NCBI GenBank assembly: GCA_963825565.1
Contig: CAWGTW010000012.1
Location: forward strand, 267,731 to 331,730
Length of the DNA stretch: 64,000 nucleotides
Source: JBFGCT01 sp963825565
GTDB lineage: Bacteria > Actinomycetota > Acidimicrobiia > Acidimicrobiales > Ilumatobacteraceae
Direction of reading: 5' to 3'
The notes beneath the pieces were generated by a model. It saw only the letters and a list, made by a program, of their open reading frames with translations. It did no database searches and was not told the DNA's origin. Of the stretch, positions 45,035 through 54,621 are shown one piece after another; position 1 is the first letter of the stretch; each line of letters starts with the position of its first letter. The translations under genes were made by a program, and so were the position numbers.

Positions 45035-45892
45035 TCACCCTTCGGCAGCGAATGGATCGGCCGGTCGACCCAGTCCGGTGAGCCGCACGGCGAGCAGCTC
45101 GTCGAACGCCGGTCCGCCGCCGGCGAACGCGTCGGCCCCCAGCGATCGGGCGTGCTCGTCGCCCTCGACCGCCCGCCCTCCGGCGACGACCAACACCTCG
45201 GGGGCTGCCGCCCTGACGGTCGCACACGCCGCCCGCAACGACTCGAGGTTCTCCTCGGCGGTCACCGACAGCCCGACGGCGAAGATGTCGGGGGACTCGC
45301 GCAGCGCGTAGACCAGTGACTCGCTCGGGACGTCGGCGCCGAGATCGGACACCTCCCATCCCCTGAGCCGCAACAGATCCCCGAGGATCGCCACCGGCAA
45401 CGAGTGGTACTCCCCCGCCGGTGCGCCGACGATCACACCGCCGCGCGTCCGGCCCCGGCGGACGAACCGGTGGCCGAGCCGGCCGACGATCCGCATCGCG
45501 ATGCCACTCGCCCGATGCTCGACCGCGACGTCGATCTCGCCGCGCGACCACCGGTCGCCGATGCTGATCATCGCCGGCGACAACACGTCGATGTACAGCT
45601 CGTCGATCTCGGTACCGGCGGTCATCGCCGCCTCGACGACGCCCCAGGCACCGCGCGCGTCACCCGCCACGAGCCGGGCCTCGAGACGTCCGGACCACGG
45701 CGCACGGTGACCAGGCTCGACCGGGCCGGTGTCGCCGCCACGGCGCAAGCGGTCGAGCGCATCGCTCGACACCCGCCAGGTGCCACCCTCCTTTGCCGCC
45801 TCCAGCATCCCGGTGCGCACGTACCGGTACGCGGTCATGTAGTGGACACCCAACCGCCTGGCGGCTTCCTGGAGGCTCAGGTACTCGGTCAT
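45035..45892 (-). CDS. Excisionase-type HTH / B12-binding transcriptional regulator (CarH-like)
   Basis: 285 residues from ATG 45892. Residues ~3-50 are an excisionase-type winged helix (LSLQEAARRLGVHYMTAYRY, then WRV). A B12-binding cap domain follows (~70-145) with the signature Wx9EH: W115, E125-H126. The Rossmann-like B12 domain (~150-270) has E161-Y-H163, the ExH motif, and a GG turn (VVAGGRAV). In CarH and relatives this architecture binds adenosylcobalamin and responds to light through Wx9EH. Light sensing here is inferred, since other B12 proteins share parts of the pattern. Three 15-bp repeats lie 59-103 bp upstream of its start. The downstream gene is imuA'. Confidence 0.85.
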   Translation of the reverse strand: MTEYLSLQEAARRLGVHYMTAYRYVRTGMLEAAKEGGTWRVSSDALDRLRRGGDTGPVEPGHRAPWSGRLEARLVAGDARGAWGVVEAAMTAGTEIDELYIDVLSPAMISIGDRWSRGEIDVAVEHRASGIAMRIVGRLGHRFVRRGRTRGGVIVGAPAGEYHSLPVAILGDLLRLRGWEVSDLGADVPSESLVYALRESPDIFAVGLSVTAEENLESLRAACATVRAAAPEVLVVAGGRAVEGDEHARSLGADAFAGGGPAFDELLAVRLTGLGRPADPFAAEG

Positions 45893-45950
45893 CCCATGCC
45901 GCCGTGCGGCCTGGTCAAGCTACGACGGGACCGACCTGCGATGGCAAGCC

Positions 45951-45995
45951 AAGCCGGGAGAAATCGAGCCGGGAGAAATCGAGCCGGGAGCGATC
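45951..45995. repeat. Three 15-bp direct repeats upstream of the B12-binding regulator
   Basis: GAGCCGGGAGAAATC at 45966-45980, with one-base and two-base variants at 45951-45965 and 45981-45995. The last copy overlaps the stop codon of the upstream gene. They lie 59-103 bp before the regulator's ATG, on the side where an operator would be expected. Confidence 0.8.
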
Positions 45996-46458
45996 AACCG
46001 GCGGACTTGGCCGCCCAGCGCTCCCGCGCCTGCCGGCTGCGCTCGAGCAGGTGGGCCGGTACCCGCTTGGCGGCCTCGGACAACGCCACGTCACCGCCAC
46101 CGTCGACCGCGCCACCTGCTGCCGGCGCCGGCTCGTCGGCCGCCACGTCCTCGAACGTCGGCGGCTCGACCCCCGGCTTCCAATACTGGTACATGTCGCG
46201 CACCACCTCGGACAGCCCGGCCGAGTCGTGGCCCTTCTGCAGGTCGACCGTGATGATGTTGGAGTAGATGTGCACCCCGGCGACCCGGCCGGTGGCGAAC
46301 AAGCGGCGGGCCAACTCGTCCGACGGCGTCGCCCCGTACGCGTCGTCGGGTGTGCCGAACCGCTCGTGGCCCTGCCCGGAGAGGGTTCGATTGAGCTCGA
46401 ACCGCACGACGCCAGGTGTCGTACTCGGCTTCTCGGTGACGGCGACCAACTGACCCAT
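45994..46458 (-). CDS. Nfu/NifU N-terminal-like domain protein (154 aa)
   Basis: ATG 46458. The N-terminal ~90 residues match the Nfu N-terminal fold: PGVVRFELNRTLSGQGHERF, then ELARRLFATGRVAGVHIYSN and ITVDLQKG. The Cys-bearing NifU domain that would bind an Fe-S cluster is absent. The C-terminal third is acidic, then basic, and ends RARERW-like. It may be a scaffold-related regulator rather than a cluster carrier. The stop lies in the repeat region before the B12-binding regulator gene on the same strand. Confidence 0.7.
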   Translation of the reverse strand: MGQLVAVTEKPSTTPGVVRFELNRTLSGQGHERFGTPDDAYGATPSDELARRLFATGRVAGVHIYSNIITVDLQKGHDSAGLSEVVRDMYQYWKPGVEPPTFEDVAADEPAPAAGGAVDGGGDVALSEAAKRVPAHLLERSRQARERWAAKSAG

Positions 46459-46580
46459 GACGCTCAGACGCTAGTGCCCCGACCGTCGACGTTCGCAATG
46501 TTCCGCCGTCCGGGGCGGTGACGACGACCCGCCGTCCCCGGCGCAGCTTCGGGCCGCCGGCCGCGCCCCGGCCCGGCCGG

Positions 46581-47342
46581 TCACGCCGCCTGTTGGGCGA
46601 AGATCGCCACCTGGCCGGCGACCTGGCGGGCGTTGCCGATACCGGTGACCGCGACGACGACGCCCCGCTCACCACCCTCCAGCGCGATCGTGTACCCGGG
46701 ACCCACCGGTGAGCCGGGGGCGAGGAACGACCCGAACCCGACCGCATCGGCGCCGACCTCGCCGACCGGTTCGATCCCGTCGCGCAGGTACCAATCGTCG
46801 CGGACCTCGGCGATCGACACGAAGTGCACCTCGGCGACGAAGGACCCCGCCGTGTAGCGGCAGACCTTGTCGGCGACGAGCACGCCGGTCGCCGTGACGC
46901 CCGCCGAGCCGGCGATGACCCCCGCGACATCGTACGCTTCGAGCCGGGCGCAGGCATCGGGGTCGCCGACCGCCGTGGTCGGCGGCGGCGGCGCCGGGGC
47001 GGTGGTCGCCGGGCTCTGCTGCGGGTCGCCGACGAGATCGGTGGTCGGGGCGACGACCGACGTCGTGGGCGCGTCGGGGTCGACCGGCGCCGGAGCGATC
47101 GTCGGCACGGCGTCGACGCTCCCTTCGACGGCGGTCTCCCCCTCGACGGTCGACGGGGGGACGGTCGGGACCGGACGCATCTCGCCGGCAGCGGTCGACG
47201 CGGTGACCGGTGCGTCCCCCGTGCCCTCCTGCACCGTCGGCCCGCTGTCGTCTCCACTGCACGCGATCAGCACCAGAGGCACGGCGAGCAACCATGCCGC
47301 TCGCGCCGCCCGCCGCCCGCCGACCTCGATCACACCGCCCAT
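46581..47342 (-). CDS. Hypothetical lipoprotein
   Basis: 253 residues from ATG 47342; GTG 47351 would add three. The signal ends in LVLIAC, a good lipobox, with Cys at ~28. A long Thr/Pro/Val-rich linker (~35-130) separates it from a compact C-terminal domain (~130-253) with two Cys (DACARLEAYDV and ADKVCRYTAG), probably disulfide-bonded outside the cell. No family recognised. It is downstream of nothing on the same strand within 100 bp except the VWA cluster, which ends 76 bp away at 47418. Confidence 0.7.
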   Translation of the reverse strand: MGGVIEVGGRRAARAAWLLAVPLVLIACSGDDSGPTVQEGTGDAPVTASTAAGEMRPVPTVPPSTVEGETAVEGSVDAVPTIAPAPVDPDAPTTSVVAPTTDLVGDPQQSPATTAPAPPPPTTAVGDPDACARLEAYDVAGVIAGSAGVTATGVLVADKVCRYTAGSFVAEVHFVSIAEVRDDWYLRDGIEPVGEVGADAVGFGSFLAPGSPVGPGYTIALEGGERGVVVAVTGIGNARQVAGQVAIFAQQAA

Positions 47343-47417
47343 CCTCGTCACGGTATCCCGCCCACCGGCCCGTCCGACGGCAGCCGCGACGGCGGTGCCG
47401 CCGAGGGTCCGAGACCC

Positions 47418-48668
47418 TCAGGCCAGCGCGTCCGCGAGCACCCCGGGGAAGTCGTCCGGCGTGGTCGCCATCACCGTCGCACCGAGCGCCCTCAGCGCTG
47501 CTGCGCGCTCGGCGTGATCGTGGGCCGGCGTCCCCTCGTCGCTCAGCGCGAGCAGCACGATCACCGTGCACGCCCGATCCGACGAGCTCGGCGACGCGAC
47601 GGCGCATCAGCTCGGCGTTGCCACCCTCGAACAGGTCGGATGACGAGGAACAGTACCGTGTCGCGTCGGCCGCTCGATCCGCCGCCGACAGAAGGCGAGG
47701 GCGTGGGCGATGTCGGTGCCGCCACCGAGCTGCACACCGAACAGCACCTCGACCGGATCGTGGAGGTACGCGGTGAGGTCGGCGACCGCGGTGTCGAACG
47801 CGATGAACCTCGTCCGCAGCGCTGGGAGCTGGGCGAGCACGCCGGCGAACAGGGATGCGTAGACGACGCTGTCGGCCATCGAGCCGGACTGGTCGACGGC
47901 GATGATCACGTCACGCGCCAGGCTGCGTTGTCGCCGGCCGTGCCCGACCAGCCGCTCGGGGACGAGCGTGGCGCGTTCGGGGATCCAGTGGCGCAGGTTC
48001 GCGGCGATCGTGTGCGGCCAGTCGATGTCGGCCGGGCCGCGGCCGACCGGGTCCGCGCCGAACGGGCGAGCGCGCCGCGCACCGCCTGGCGGGTGTGGTC
48101 GGTCAGGCGGCGCTCGAGGTCGGCGAGCACCGACGCGATCACCTGCCGGGCCGTCGCCCGCGTCTCGTCGGGCAGGACCCGGTTGAGCTCGACCAGCAGC
48201 GTGACCAGATGCAGATCGGGCTCGACGCTCTGCAGCAGTTCCGGTTCGAGGAGCAGCTCCCTCAGGTCGAGACGCTCGATCGCGTCGCGCTGCAACACGC
48301 GCACGACCGGGGTCGGGAAGTAGCGGCGGATGTCGCCGAGCCAGCGCACGACCCCCGGCCGGGAGCGCCCCAACCCGCCGGACCGGCGCCCGGCGCGGCC
48401 TCGCTCGCCCGCCGCCGGCCGGTCGTACAGCGCCGCGAGCGCCACATCGATCGCGGCGGTCGTCGGCGGTGAGGAGGTGCTGCGCCGGGCCGTCGGCGTC
48501 GGCGGTCGGGAGCTCGCCGTCCACCTCGCCCGCGCCCGGCCCGCCGGCACCGGGCGCGCCGGGCGCGCCCTCGCCGGTCGGCACGTCGTCGGCGGCGCCA
48601 CCGAGCACCAGACGCCACCGCCGGTGGCGTTCGGCATCGGACACCCTGGGCAGCGGGTCGCCGGTCAT
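47418..48668 (-). pseudogene. VWA domain protein of the MoxR cluster, broken by at least five single-base indels
   Basis: Reconstructed from ATG 48668 to TGA 47418 across three frames. The N-terminal helical part has LAALYDRPAAGERG and IRRYFPTPVVRVLQRDAIERL. The VWA domain follows, with the MIDAS motif DQSGSMADSVVYASLF, then LGGGTDIAHAL, then FLVSDLFEGGN. It ends TTPDDFPGVLADALA. Frame changes are needed near 48460, 48060, 47662, 47641 and 47568. Each restores a perfectly sensible family sequence, so sequence error is more likely than decay. Its ATG overlaps the DUF5682 stop (ATGA). Confidence 0.8.
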
Positions 48669-50904
48669 CGGCGACCACCGGGACGCGGTGGCGGGTCGAC
48701 CCGCCGGCCGGCCGCCGCAGGGTCGGGGACGGGCAGGCCGAGCAGCGTGGCGAACGGTCGTCAGGACCCGCGCCGCCCGGGCGTCGTCGACCCCGGGTCC
48801 GAACCCGTTGCGGTGCTCGACGGCGACCCCGTCGAGCAGTGCCATGATCTGACGTCGCTCGGCGGGCTCGAAACCGCCGAACGTTCGCCGCAGGAGCGCG
48901 AACACGGCGTCGAACGAGTCGGCCGGCAGCGCCGACAACCAGCGGTCGATCACTTCGAGCAGCTCGCGGTCGTGCACGAGGACCGTGCCCGCACCGGCGA
49001 GGAAGCCCTCGACGAACTGCGCGCCCACCGCCGGCGGGGTGCCCGCCGACAGCGCCCGGGAAAGCCGGTGCTCGACGTCGGCGCTCGCCCAGTGCCCGGC
49101 ATCGTGGAGCAGCCGCGTCGCCCGGCCTTGGACGAGCCCGTGGCCGCGACGCTGGTCGGTCAGCCGCCGGAGCACGTCGGGGAACGAGTGCGTGCCGCGC
49201 CGGATGGTCGAGCGTCGCCAGCGCAGCCTGGACGCCGGCGAGACGCTCGACCATCGCCGCCGCGGCCTCGTCGTCGAGCCCTGCGCAGATCGGGACCACA
49301 CCGGCCACGATCCGCAGGACGACGCCGTCGAAGACGGTACTCAGCGCCGAAGCGTCGGTCCCCCGGACGTTGCCGTAGCGCAGCGCCCCGGCGAGCGGCA
49401 CGACCACGTCCATCAGGTGCCCGATGTCCGGGTCGGTCGCCGCGCGCTCGGCCAATCGCCGGACGCTCGGCTCGACCGCCGCCTGCAGGTCGGCGAGCAG
49501 CGCCTGTTCGATCACCCCGACCAGTTCGGCGATGCCGGTCGACTCGACCGATCGCTCGACCAGGCGGGCGGTCGCCGCCGACTCGACGGTCGTGCCGTAG
49601 GCCGAGCACTCGACGATGCGCACCGCGAGCTCGGGCTCCCATACGACCCGCCACGTCTCGCGGAACGTCCCCGACGACCCGCGCCCGTCCTCGGGCACGC
49701 CCCACGGCACGCCGAGGGCGAGCAGCCGGTGGAGCAGGTGCGAACGGACGCCGCCCGGTCGGCGTCCGCAGATCGAGCTCGACCGTGCGCGCGGCCGCCT
49801 CGGGCTTGAGCCGGGCCGACCGCTGGGCGCGTGCCAGGTCTCGGGCCAGCGGGACCTGGGGGGCCGCGGCCGGGACGGCGCCGAGCGCGTCGCCGATGAT
49901 CAACTCGTCGCGGCAGCAGGTCGAGACCGCCCATCACCGCGTCGGCCGCGTCGAGTACCTCGGCGAGGCCAGGGCGGGGCCGGCCACGGATCGCCGCCAG
50001 CGTGGCCGCCAGCCGGGACCCGGCGATGAGATGGTCCGGCGAGGCGGCCAGTCCGTCGCGCCCGCAGGACGTGGGCGCCCTCGACGAAGAACCGCGCCAC
50101 GCCGTCGCTCCCGGGGTGCTCGAACACGTGGGCGTACCAGCCGGGGCTGTCGACGCCGGCGCCGTAACCCGACGCGCTCGCCAGCCGGCGGTGGGTCCAG
50201 GGGACCCATGCCAGCCCGACCTTGACCCTCGGCAGGCCGCGCAACACCCTGGCGTCGTCGGCCGCGCGGTACGCGTCGACATCGAGCGCGGGAACGTGCC
50301 ACGCGCCGCAGACGAGTGCGATCTTGGCGTACCCGTCCGTGCGGGCGGCGCGCACCGCCCGCCGCATGTGGGCCTCGCGCCGGGTCTCGCGCTGCGTCGG
50401 CACGTGCCCGGCACGCGCCGCGTGCATCGCGTCGGCGACGGCGGCGAAGGCCGGTTCGCCGTCGCCGCGGTGCTCGATGACGTCCTCCCACCACCGCTCG
50501 GGGTCGGGGTCGCCCGCCGCATCGGCCAGCGCCCGCAGCGGATCGGGGGGTGGGGCTGCGGCGAGCAACTCGTCGTCGTCTCGCTCGAACGCCATCGTCG
50601 TCGCCAGCGGGAGGTCGATCGGGCGGACCTCGACGCCGTGGCGGCCAGCCCACCGGATCGCCTGCCACTCGGGACTGAACGAGGCGAAGGGGGCGAAGGC
50701 GGCCCGCGACGGATCGGCGACGACCCAACCGAGCATCGCCACCGGTGGGCGCAGGTCGCCCGAGCCGATCCAGCCGACCAGCGGTCCGGCGTCGGCCGGC
50801 GCCTCGACCAGCACGATGTCGGGTCCGAGCGCGTCGAGCGCGCGCACGACCGAGCGCGCCGAACCCGGCCCGTGGTGTCGGATGCCGAGCAGGTGGACGC
50901 TCAC
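48665..50904 (-). pseudogene. DUF5682 protein, broken by at least five single-base indels
   Basis: GTG 50904 starts SVHLLGIRHHGPGSARSVV, a typical DUF5682 beginning. The first ~285 residues are uninterrupted and include DIVLVEAPADAGPLVGW and ALVCGAWHVPAL. Frame changes are needed near 50055, 49912, 49757, 49197 and 48762. After correction the product is about 745 residues, the normal family length, and ends at TGA 48665, overlapping the VWA start. The corrected end reads LLGLPVPDPAAAGRRVDPPP. The family is always seen next to MoxR and VWA genes; its activity is not established. Confidence 0.8.
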
Positions 50905-50971
50905 CGCGCCGTCACCGCTGGGCGGCGTACGGTCGACATCGGGCGCGACACGCCCGGCCGGGTGCACCGCT

Positions 50972-52069
50972 TCACCCGTCGTCGAGCGTGCGGCACGCCT
51001 CGTAGAACGGTTCCCAACCGGCTCGTTCGCGCACCACCCCCTCGAGGTACTCGCGCCAGGCGACGGCGTCGTGGATCGGGTCGCCGACGACGGCACCTCG
51101 AATCCCCCCGGCGATGTCGGTCGGGCCGAGCGAACCGTCGCCGAAGTGCGCGGCGAGCGCCAGACCGTTGGTGACCACCGAGATCGCCTCGGCGGTCGAG
51201 AGCGTGCCGGTCGGGACCTTGAGGCTCGTCCGCTCGTCCTCGGTGACGCCGCTGCGCAGCTCGCGGAAGATCGTCACGACGCGCCGGATCTCCTCCGCGG
51301 CGGCGGGGACCGCCGGCAGGGCGAGGGCGACGCCGAGCTCGTCGACCCGTCGGCTGACGATGTCGATCTCCTCGGCGGCGGTCGCCGGCAACGGCAGCAC
51401 GACCGTGTTGAAGCGGCGCCGCAGCGCGCTCGACAGGTCGTTGACGCCGCGATCGCGGTCGTTGGCGGTGGCGACGAGGTTGAACCCGCGGACGGCGGCG
51501 ACCTCGGTGTCGAGCTCGGGGATCGGCAGCACCTTCTCCGACAGCACCGTGACCAGCGCGTCCTGCACCTCGGGCGGCATGCGGGTCAGCTCCTCGACCC
51601 GGACGAGCGCGCCCCGTTCCATGCCCCGGTACACCGGCCCGGGTACGAGCGCGTCGACGCTCGGACCCTCGGCGAGCAAGCGGGCGTAGTTCCATCCGTA
51701 GCGCAGCATCTCCTCGGTCGTGCCGGCGGTGCCCTGCACGAGCAGCGTCGAATCACCGCTGATCGCCGCCGCGAGGTGCTCGCTCACCCAGGTCTTCGCC
51801 GTGCCGGGGACACCGAGGAGCAGCAGCGCCCGGTCGGTCGCCAGCGTGGCGACCGCGATCTCGATCAGCCGCCGCCGGCCGATGTACTTCGGCGAAACGA
51901 CCGTGCCGTCGGGCAGCGAGCCGCCGATCAGGTAGGTGACGACCGCCCATGGCGACAGGCGCCACCCCGGCGGGCGCTCGCGCTCGTCGCTCGCAGCCAG
52001 CGCGGCGAGCTCGTGCGCGTACTGCTGCTCGGCGTGCGGGCGGAGGACGTCGAGCGCCGCGTCGGTCAT
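50972..52069 (-). CDS. MoxR-type AAA+ ATPase
   Basis: 365 residues from ATG 52069, intact. Walker A is GVPGTAKTW (~84-92). The Walker B position reads LVRVEELTR, so the first acidic residue is replaced by Val while the Glu pair remains; this appears to be usual in this subfamily. Sensor 1 is in NLVATANDRDRG and the arginine finger region is ALRRRFNTV. MoxR ATPases act as chaperone-like motors on VWA partner proteins. It is the central gene of the five-gene cluster and has its own 86-bp upstream gap. Confidence 0.93.
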   Translation of the reverse strand: MTDAALDVLRPHAEQQYAHELAALAASDERERPPGWRLSPWAVVTYLIGGSLPDGTVVSPKYIGRRRLIEIAVATLATDRALLLLGVPGTAKTWVSEHLAAAISGDSTLLVQGTAGTTEEMLRYGWNYARLLAEGPSVDALVPGPVYRGMERGALVRVEELTRMPPEVQDALVTVLSEKVLPIPELDTEVAAVRGFNLVATANDRDRGVNDLSSALRRRFNTVVLPLPATAAEEIDIVSRRVDELGVALALPAVPAAAEEIRRVVTIFRELRSGVTEDERTSLKVPTGTLSTAEAISVVTNGLALAAHFGDGSLGPTDIAGGIRGAVVGDPIHDAVAWREYLEGVVRERAGWEPFYEACRTLDDG

Positions 52070-52155
52070 CGCCGTGGACGTTACCGAACGGGTGTCGCGG
52101 TCGGTACCGCTGCGGGATCTGCGTGACCGAACACCGCGACATCAGACATGTGCGG

Positions 52156-53106
52156 TCACACGAACCGGGGTGGGGTGAGCTCGTCGAGCATGCGGTGGCG
52201 GGTGACGGCGAGGTCGGCGAGCGTCGACGCCAGTCCGTAACCGGGCGACATCGGGTCGAGCGTGCCGAGCCGCTCGGCCAGTTCGGCGAGCGAGTCGGAC
52301 CGGACCCGTGCCACGAGGTTGACCAGCACCGCCCGGTGGGCCTGGCCGAGCACACCCGACCCGAGCGCCGCGGCCAACTCGCTCCCCGAGCGGGCGCCCG
52401 GTGCGCCGATGAGAGGCGCCAGGTCCGGGGGGATCGGGAGCGTGGGAAGTTCCGCCAGCGCCTCGGGCGACACCGCTCCCGCCGGGTGCGCCCCGGCGAG
52501 GCCGGCGACGTGCTCGACCAGCCACGCCGCGATCGGGCCGGCGGCGACGACGGCACGCGCCCGGCGGACCGGGTCGCGCCGGTGGCGACGGAGCATCGCC
52601 GGGACGAGCTCGGGGGCGGCCCGCCAGCCGTTGGTGATCAGCGTGAGGACCCACTCGTCCTCGAGCACCGGCCACGACGCGGTGATGTGCACCCATCGCT
52701 CGGCAGCGGCCGGCACGCACACCGGGCGGTCGTCGTCGGGCGGTGGAACGAGCGGCGAGCCCACCGGCCCGGGCATGAAGCCGGCGCGGCGGACCGCGAC
52801 GCAGGCGGCGACCTGGGCCAGCATCCGTTCAGACGGTGCGCTTCGGGCGGTGTCCGCGACCAGCTCGGCGATCGGACCGTCGGCGGCGGGCGGATCGCGA
52901 CGATCGGTGCCCAGCAACGCCACGGTGACCAGGTCGTTCCAGTGTTCCTCGACGGCCGACGACACCGTCGACGACACGCTCGACGACACCGTCGAGCGTG
53001 TCGTCGACGATCGATCTGATTCGGTGCCCGCCGATCCGGCCGCGCCCGACGCCGAGCGATCGGCGGGGCCGGCCGCGTCGCCCGTCGACGGCAGGTCACC
53101 GCTCAT
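52156..53106 (-). CDS. DUF5691 protein
   Basis: 316 residues from ATG 53106, which overlaps the stop of the SWIM gene (ATGA, 53103-53106). The first ~50 residues are Ser/Thr/Ala-rich and disordered. The DUF5691 domain then starts WNDLVTVALLGTDRRDPP and continues with helical repeats (VHITASWPVLEDEWVLTLI). Members are built of HEAT-like helices and found only in this kind of cluster. A scaffold role is inferred from the fold, not shown. Confidence 0.85.
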   Translation of the reverse strand: MSGDLPSTGDAAGPADRSASGAAGSAGTESDRSSTTRSTVSSSVSSTVSSAVEEHWNDLVTVALLGTDRRDPPAADGPIAELVADTARSAPSERMLAQVAACVAVRRAGFMPGPVGSPLVPPPDDDRPVCVPAAAERWVHITASWPVLEDEWVLTLITNGWRAAPELVPAMLRRHRRDPVRRARAVVAAGPIAAWLVEHVAGLAGAHPAGAVSPEALAELPTLPIPPDLAPLIGAPGARSGSELAAALGSGVLGQAHRAVLVNLVARVRSDSLAELAERLGTLDPMSPGYGLASTLADLAVTRHRMLDELTPPRFV

Positions 53107-54533
53107 CGTCCGCCCACGAACGAGGCGTTGGCGCGCGGGCCGATGTCGACGGCCCGATCGCTTCGGTGGACCGTCAGCGGAACGACCCCGTGCGGCGTCC
53201 ACTCGATCGTCACGACGACCTGCCGGCCTGCCGACACGGCGAGCAGCACACCGAGCGCCTCCTCGGTGACCGTGGCCAGCAACGGCAGGCTCCCGGTGTC
53301 GTCGCTCAGCGACCACCGACGGCCGTCGAAGGCGGGGGTGGCGCACACCGTCGCCGGGAGGCGATCGAGCCAGGGCACCTCGGCGACCACACGACCGATC
53401 TCGTCGCACGCCTCGGCGATCGTCGACGCGGGTGGCTGCCCGGGCTCGATCGGGTCGCCGTGCCGCCGTCCGACCAGCGCCCGCAGCGCATGCCCGGGAT
53501 AGCGATGCAGGTCGGCCGGGAGCGACGAACCGACGGCGAGCGAGTCGTCGAGGCTCTGCCGGTAGGCGGCGAAGGACAGCACGAGCGCCCATCGCCCGGA
53601 CGCCTCGCCGCGCAGCCACTGGCGACGGACCTCGATCCGATCCTCGCGGGTGTCGCTCCGGCCGGCGACGACCCACCGGTCGGTGTCGGGAACGCCGCCG
53701 AGCACATCGGCCTGCTTCACCTGCCATCCGATCGCCGTCGCCACCTCGTCGCCGAGAGGGTCGGGCAGCGACGGCAGGCGTCGACCCGCCTGCGTCAACA
53801 GGTGGAGGAGCCCGAGCTCGGCGAGCACGTCGGCGTGCCAGTCGGGCGACGCGCCGACCAGGCCGGCCAGACGCCGGACCCGGTTGGCGAGGCTCCCCGC
53901 CTGCGCATCGACGAGCCGCGCGGCGAGCGCGTCCCACGTGGAGTAGCGGGCGAGCGCCGGGTCGGCCAGCCCGGTCCGGATCCGGTCGTCGAGCCAGCGG
54001 TCGAGCTCGGTCAGGCCCGCCAGCATCCGGGCGACGCGCTCGTCACGGGCGGCGTCGCGCTCGCCGCCGGCCGGGGGGCCGGGCGCGGGTGCGTCGTCGC
54101 GGTCGGCCGGGTCGCGATCGGCCGGGTCGCGATCGGCCGGGGCGGGCGGATCGTCGACATCGGCCCGGCCGTCGCCCGACGTGCCGGGGCGCTCGGCCCG
54201 TGCGGTCGCCCGTGCCCGACGCCGTCCCACCCAGGAGTCGACCGCCGCCGGGGGCGCGCCGGCCGGGACCTGTCCGCGCACCCACAGCAGCAGCAACGCG
54301 ATCGCGTGCTTGCACGGGACGCGCCGGCTCGGGCAGGAACACCTGAACGCGACGTCGACATGGTCGACGGCGGTGTCGTACGGCTCCGCGCCGCTCCCCC
54401 GGCACGCTCCCCACACCGCGCGATCGTCGGCACCGGTCGACCCCCAGTCGGCCGGTGACGCGATCGCCTGGGCGGCGGTCACCGCAGCCGGTGAGGGCGC
54501 CACCGCCTCGACCTGCTCGACCGACCATCTCAC
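53103..54533 (-). CDS. SWIM zinc-finger protein
   Basis: 476 residues from GTG 54533. The SWIM motif CxCxnCxH is visible at residues ~58-72: FRCSCPSRRVPCKHAIALLL. A linker with repeated ADRDP (~135-150; DNA repeat near 54100-54150) follows, then a large alpha/beta region of unknown fold to the end. SWIM domains bind DNA or proteins. It is the first gene of the cluster and is divergent from the EEP gene with 88 bp between starts. Confidence 0.87.
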   Translation of the reverse strand: MRWSVEQVEAVAPSPAAVTAAQAIASPADWGSTGADDRAVWGACRGSGAEPYDTAVDHVDVAFRCSCPSRRVPCKHAIALLLLWVRGQVPAGAPPAAVDSWVGRRRARATARAERPGTSGDGRADVDDPPAPADRDPADRDPADRDDAPAPGPPAGGERDAARDERVARMLAGLTELDRWLDDRIRTGLADPALARYSTWDALAARLVDAQAGSLANRVRRLAGLVGASPDWHADVLAELGLLHLLTQAGRRLPSLPDPLGDEVATAIGWQVKQADVLGGVPDTDRWVVAGRSDTREDRIEVRRQWLRGEASGRWALVLSFAAYRQSLDDSLAVGSSLPADLHRYPGHALRALVGRRHGDPIEPGQPPASTIAEACDEIGRVVAEVPWLDRLPATVCATPAFDGRRWSLSDDTGSLPLLATVTEEALGVLLAVSAGRQVVVTIEWTPHGVVPLTVHRSDRAVDIGPRANASFVGGR

Positions 54534-54621
54534 GCGATCCGAGCGTACCGACGGGGTGCGACGCGGGTTCGGTGGGTCCGGGTGGCGGGGCCGCGGCGGC
54601 GATCGGGCATCATGGCCGGCG

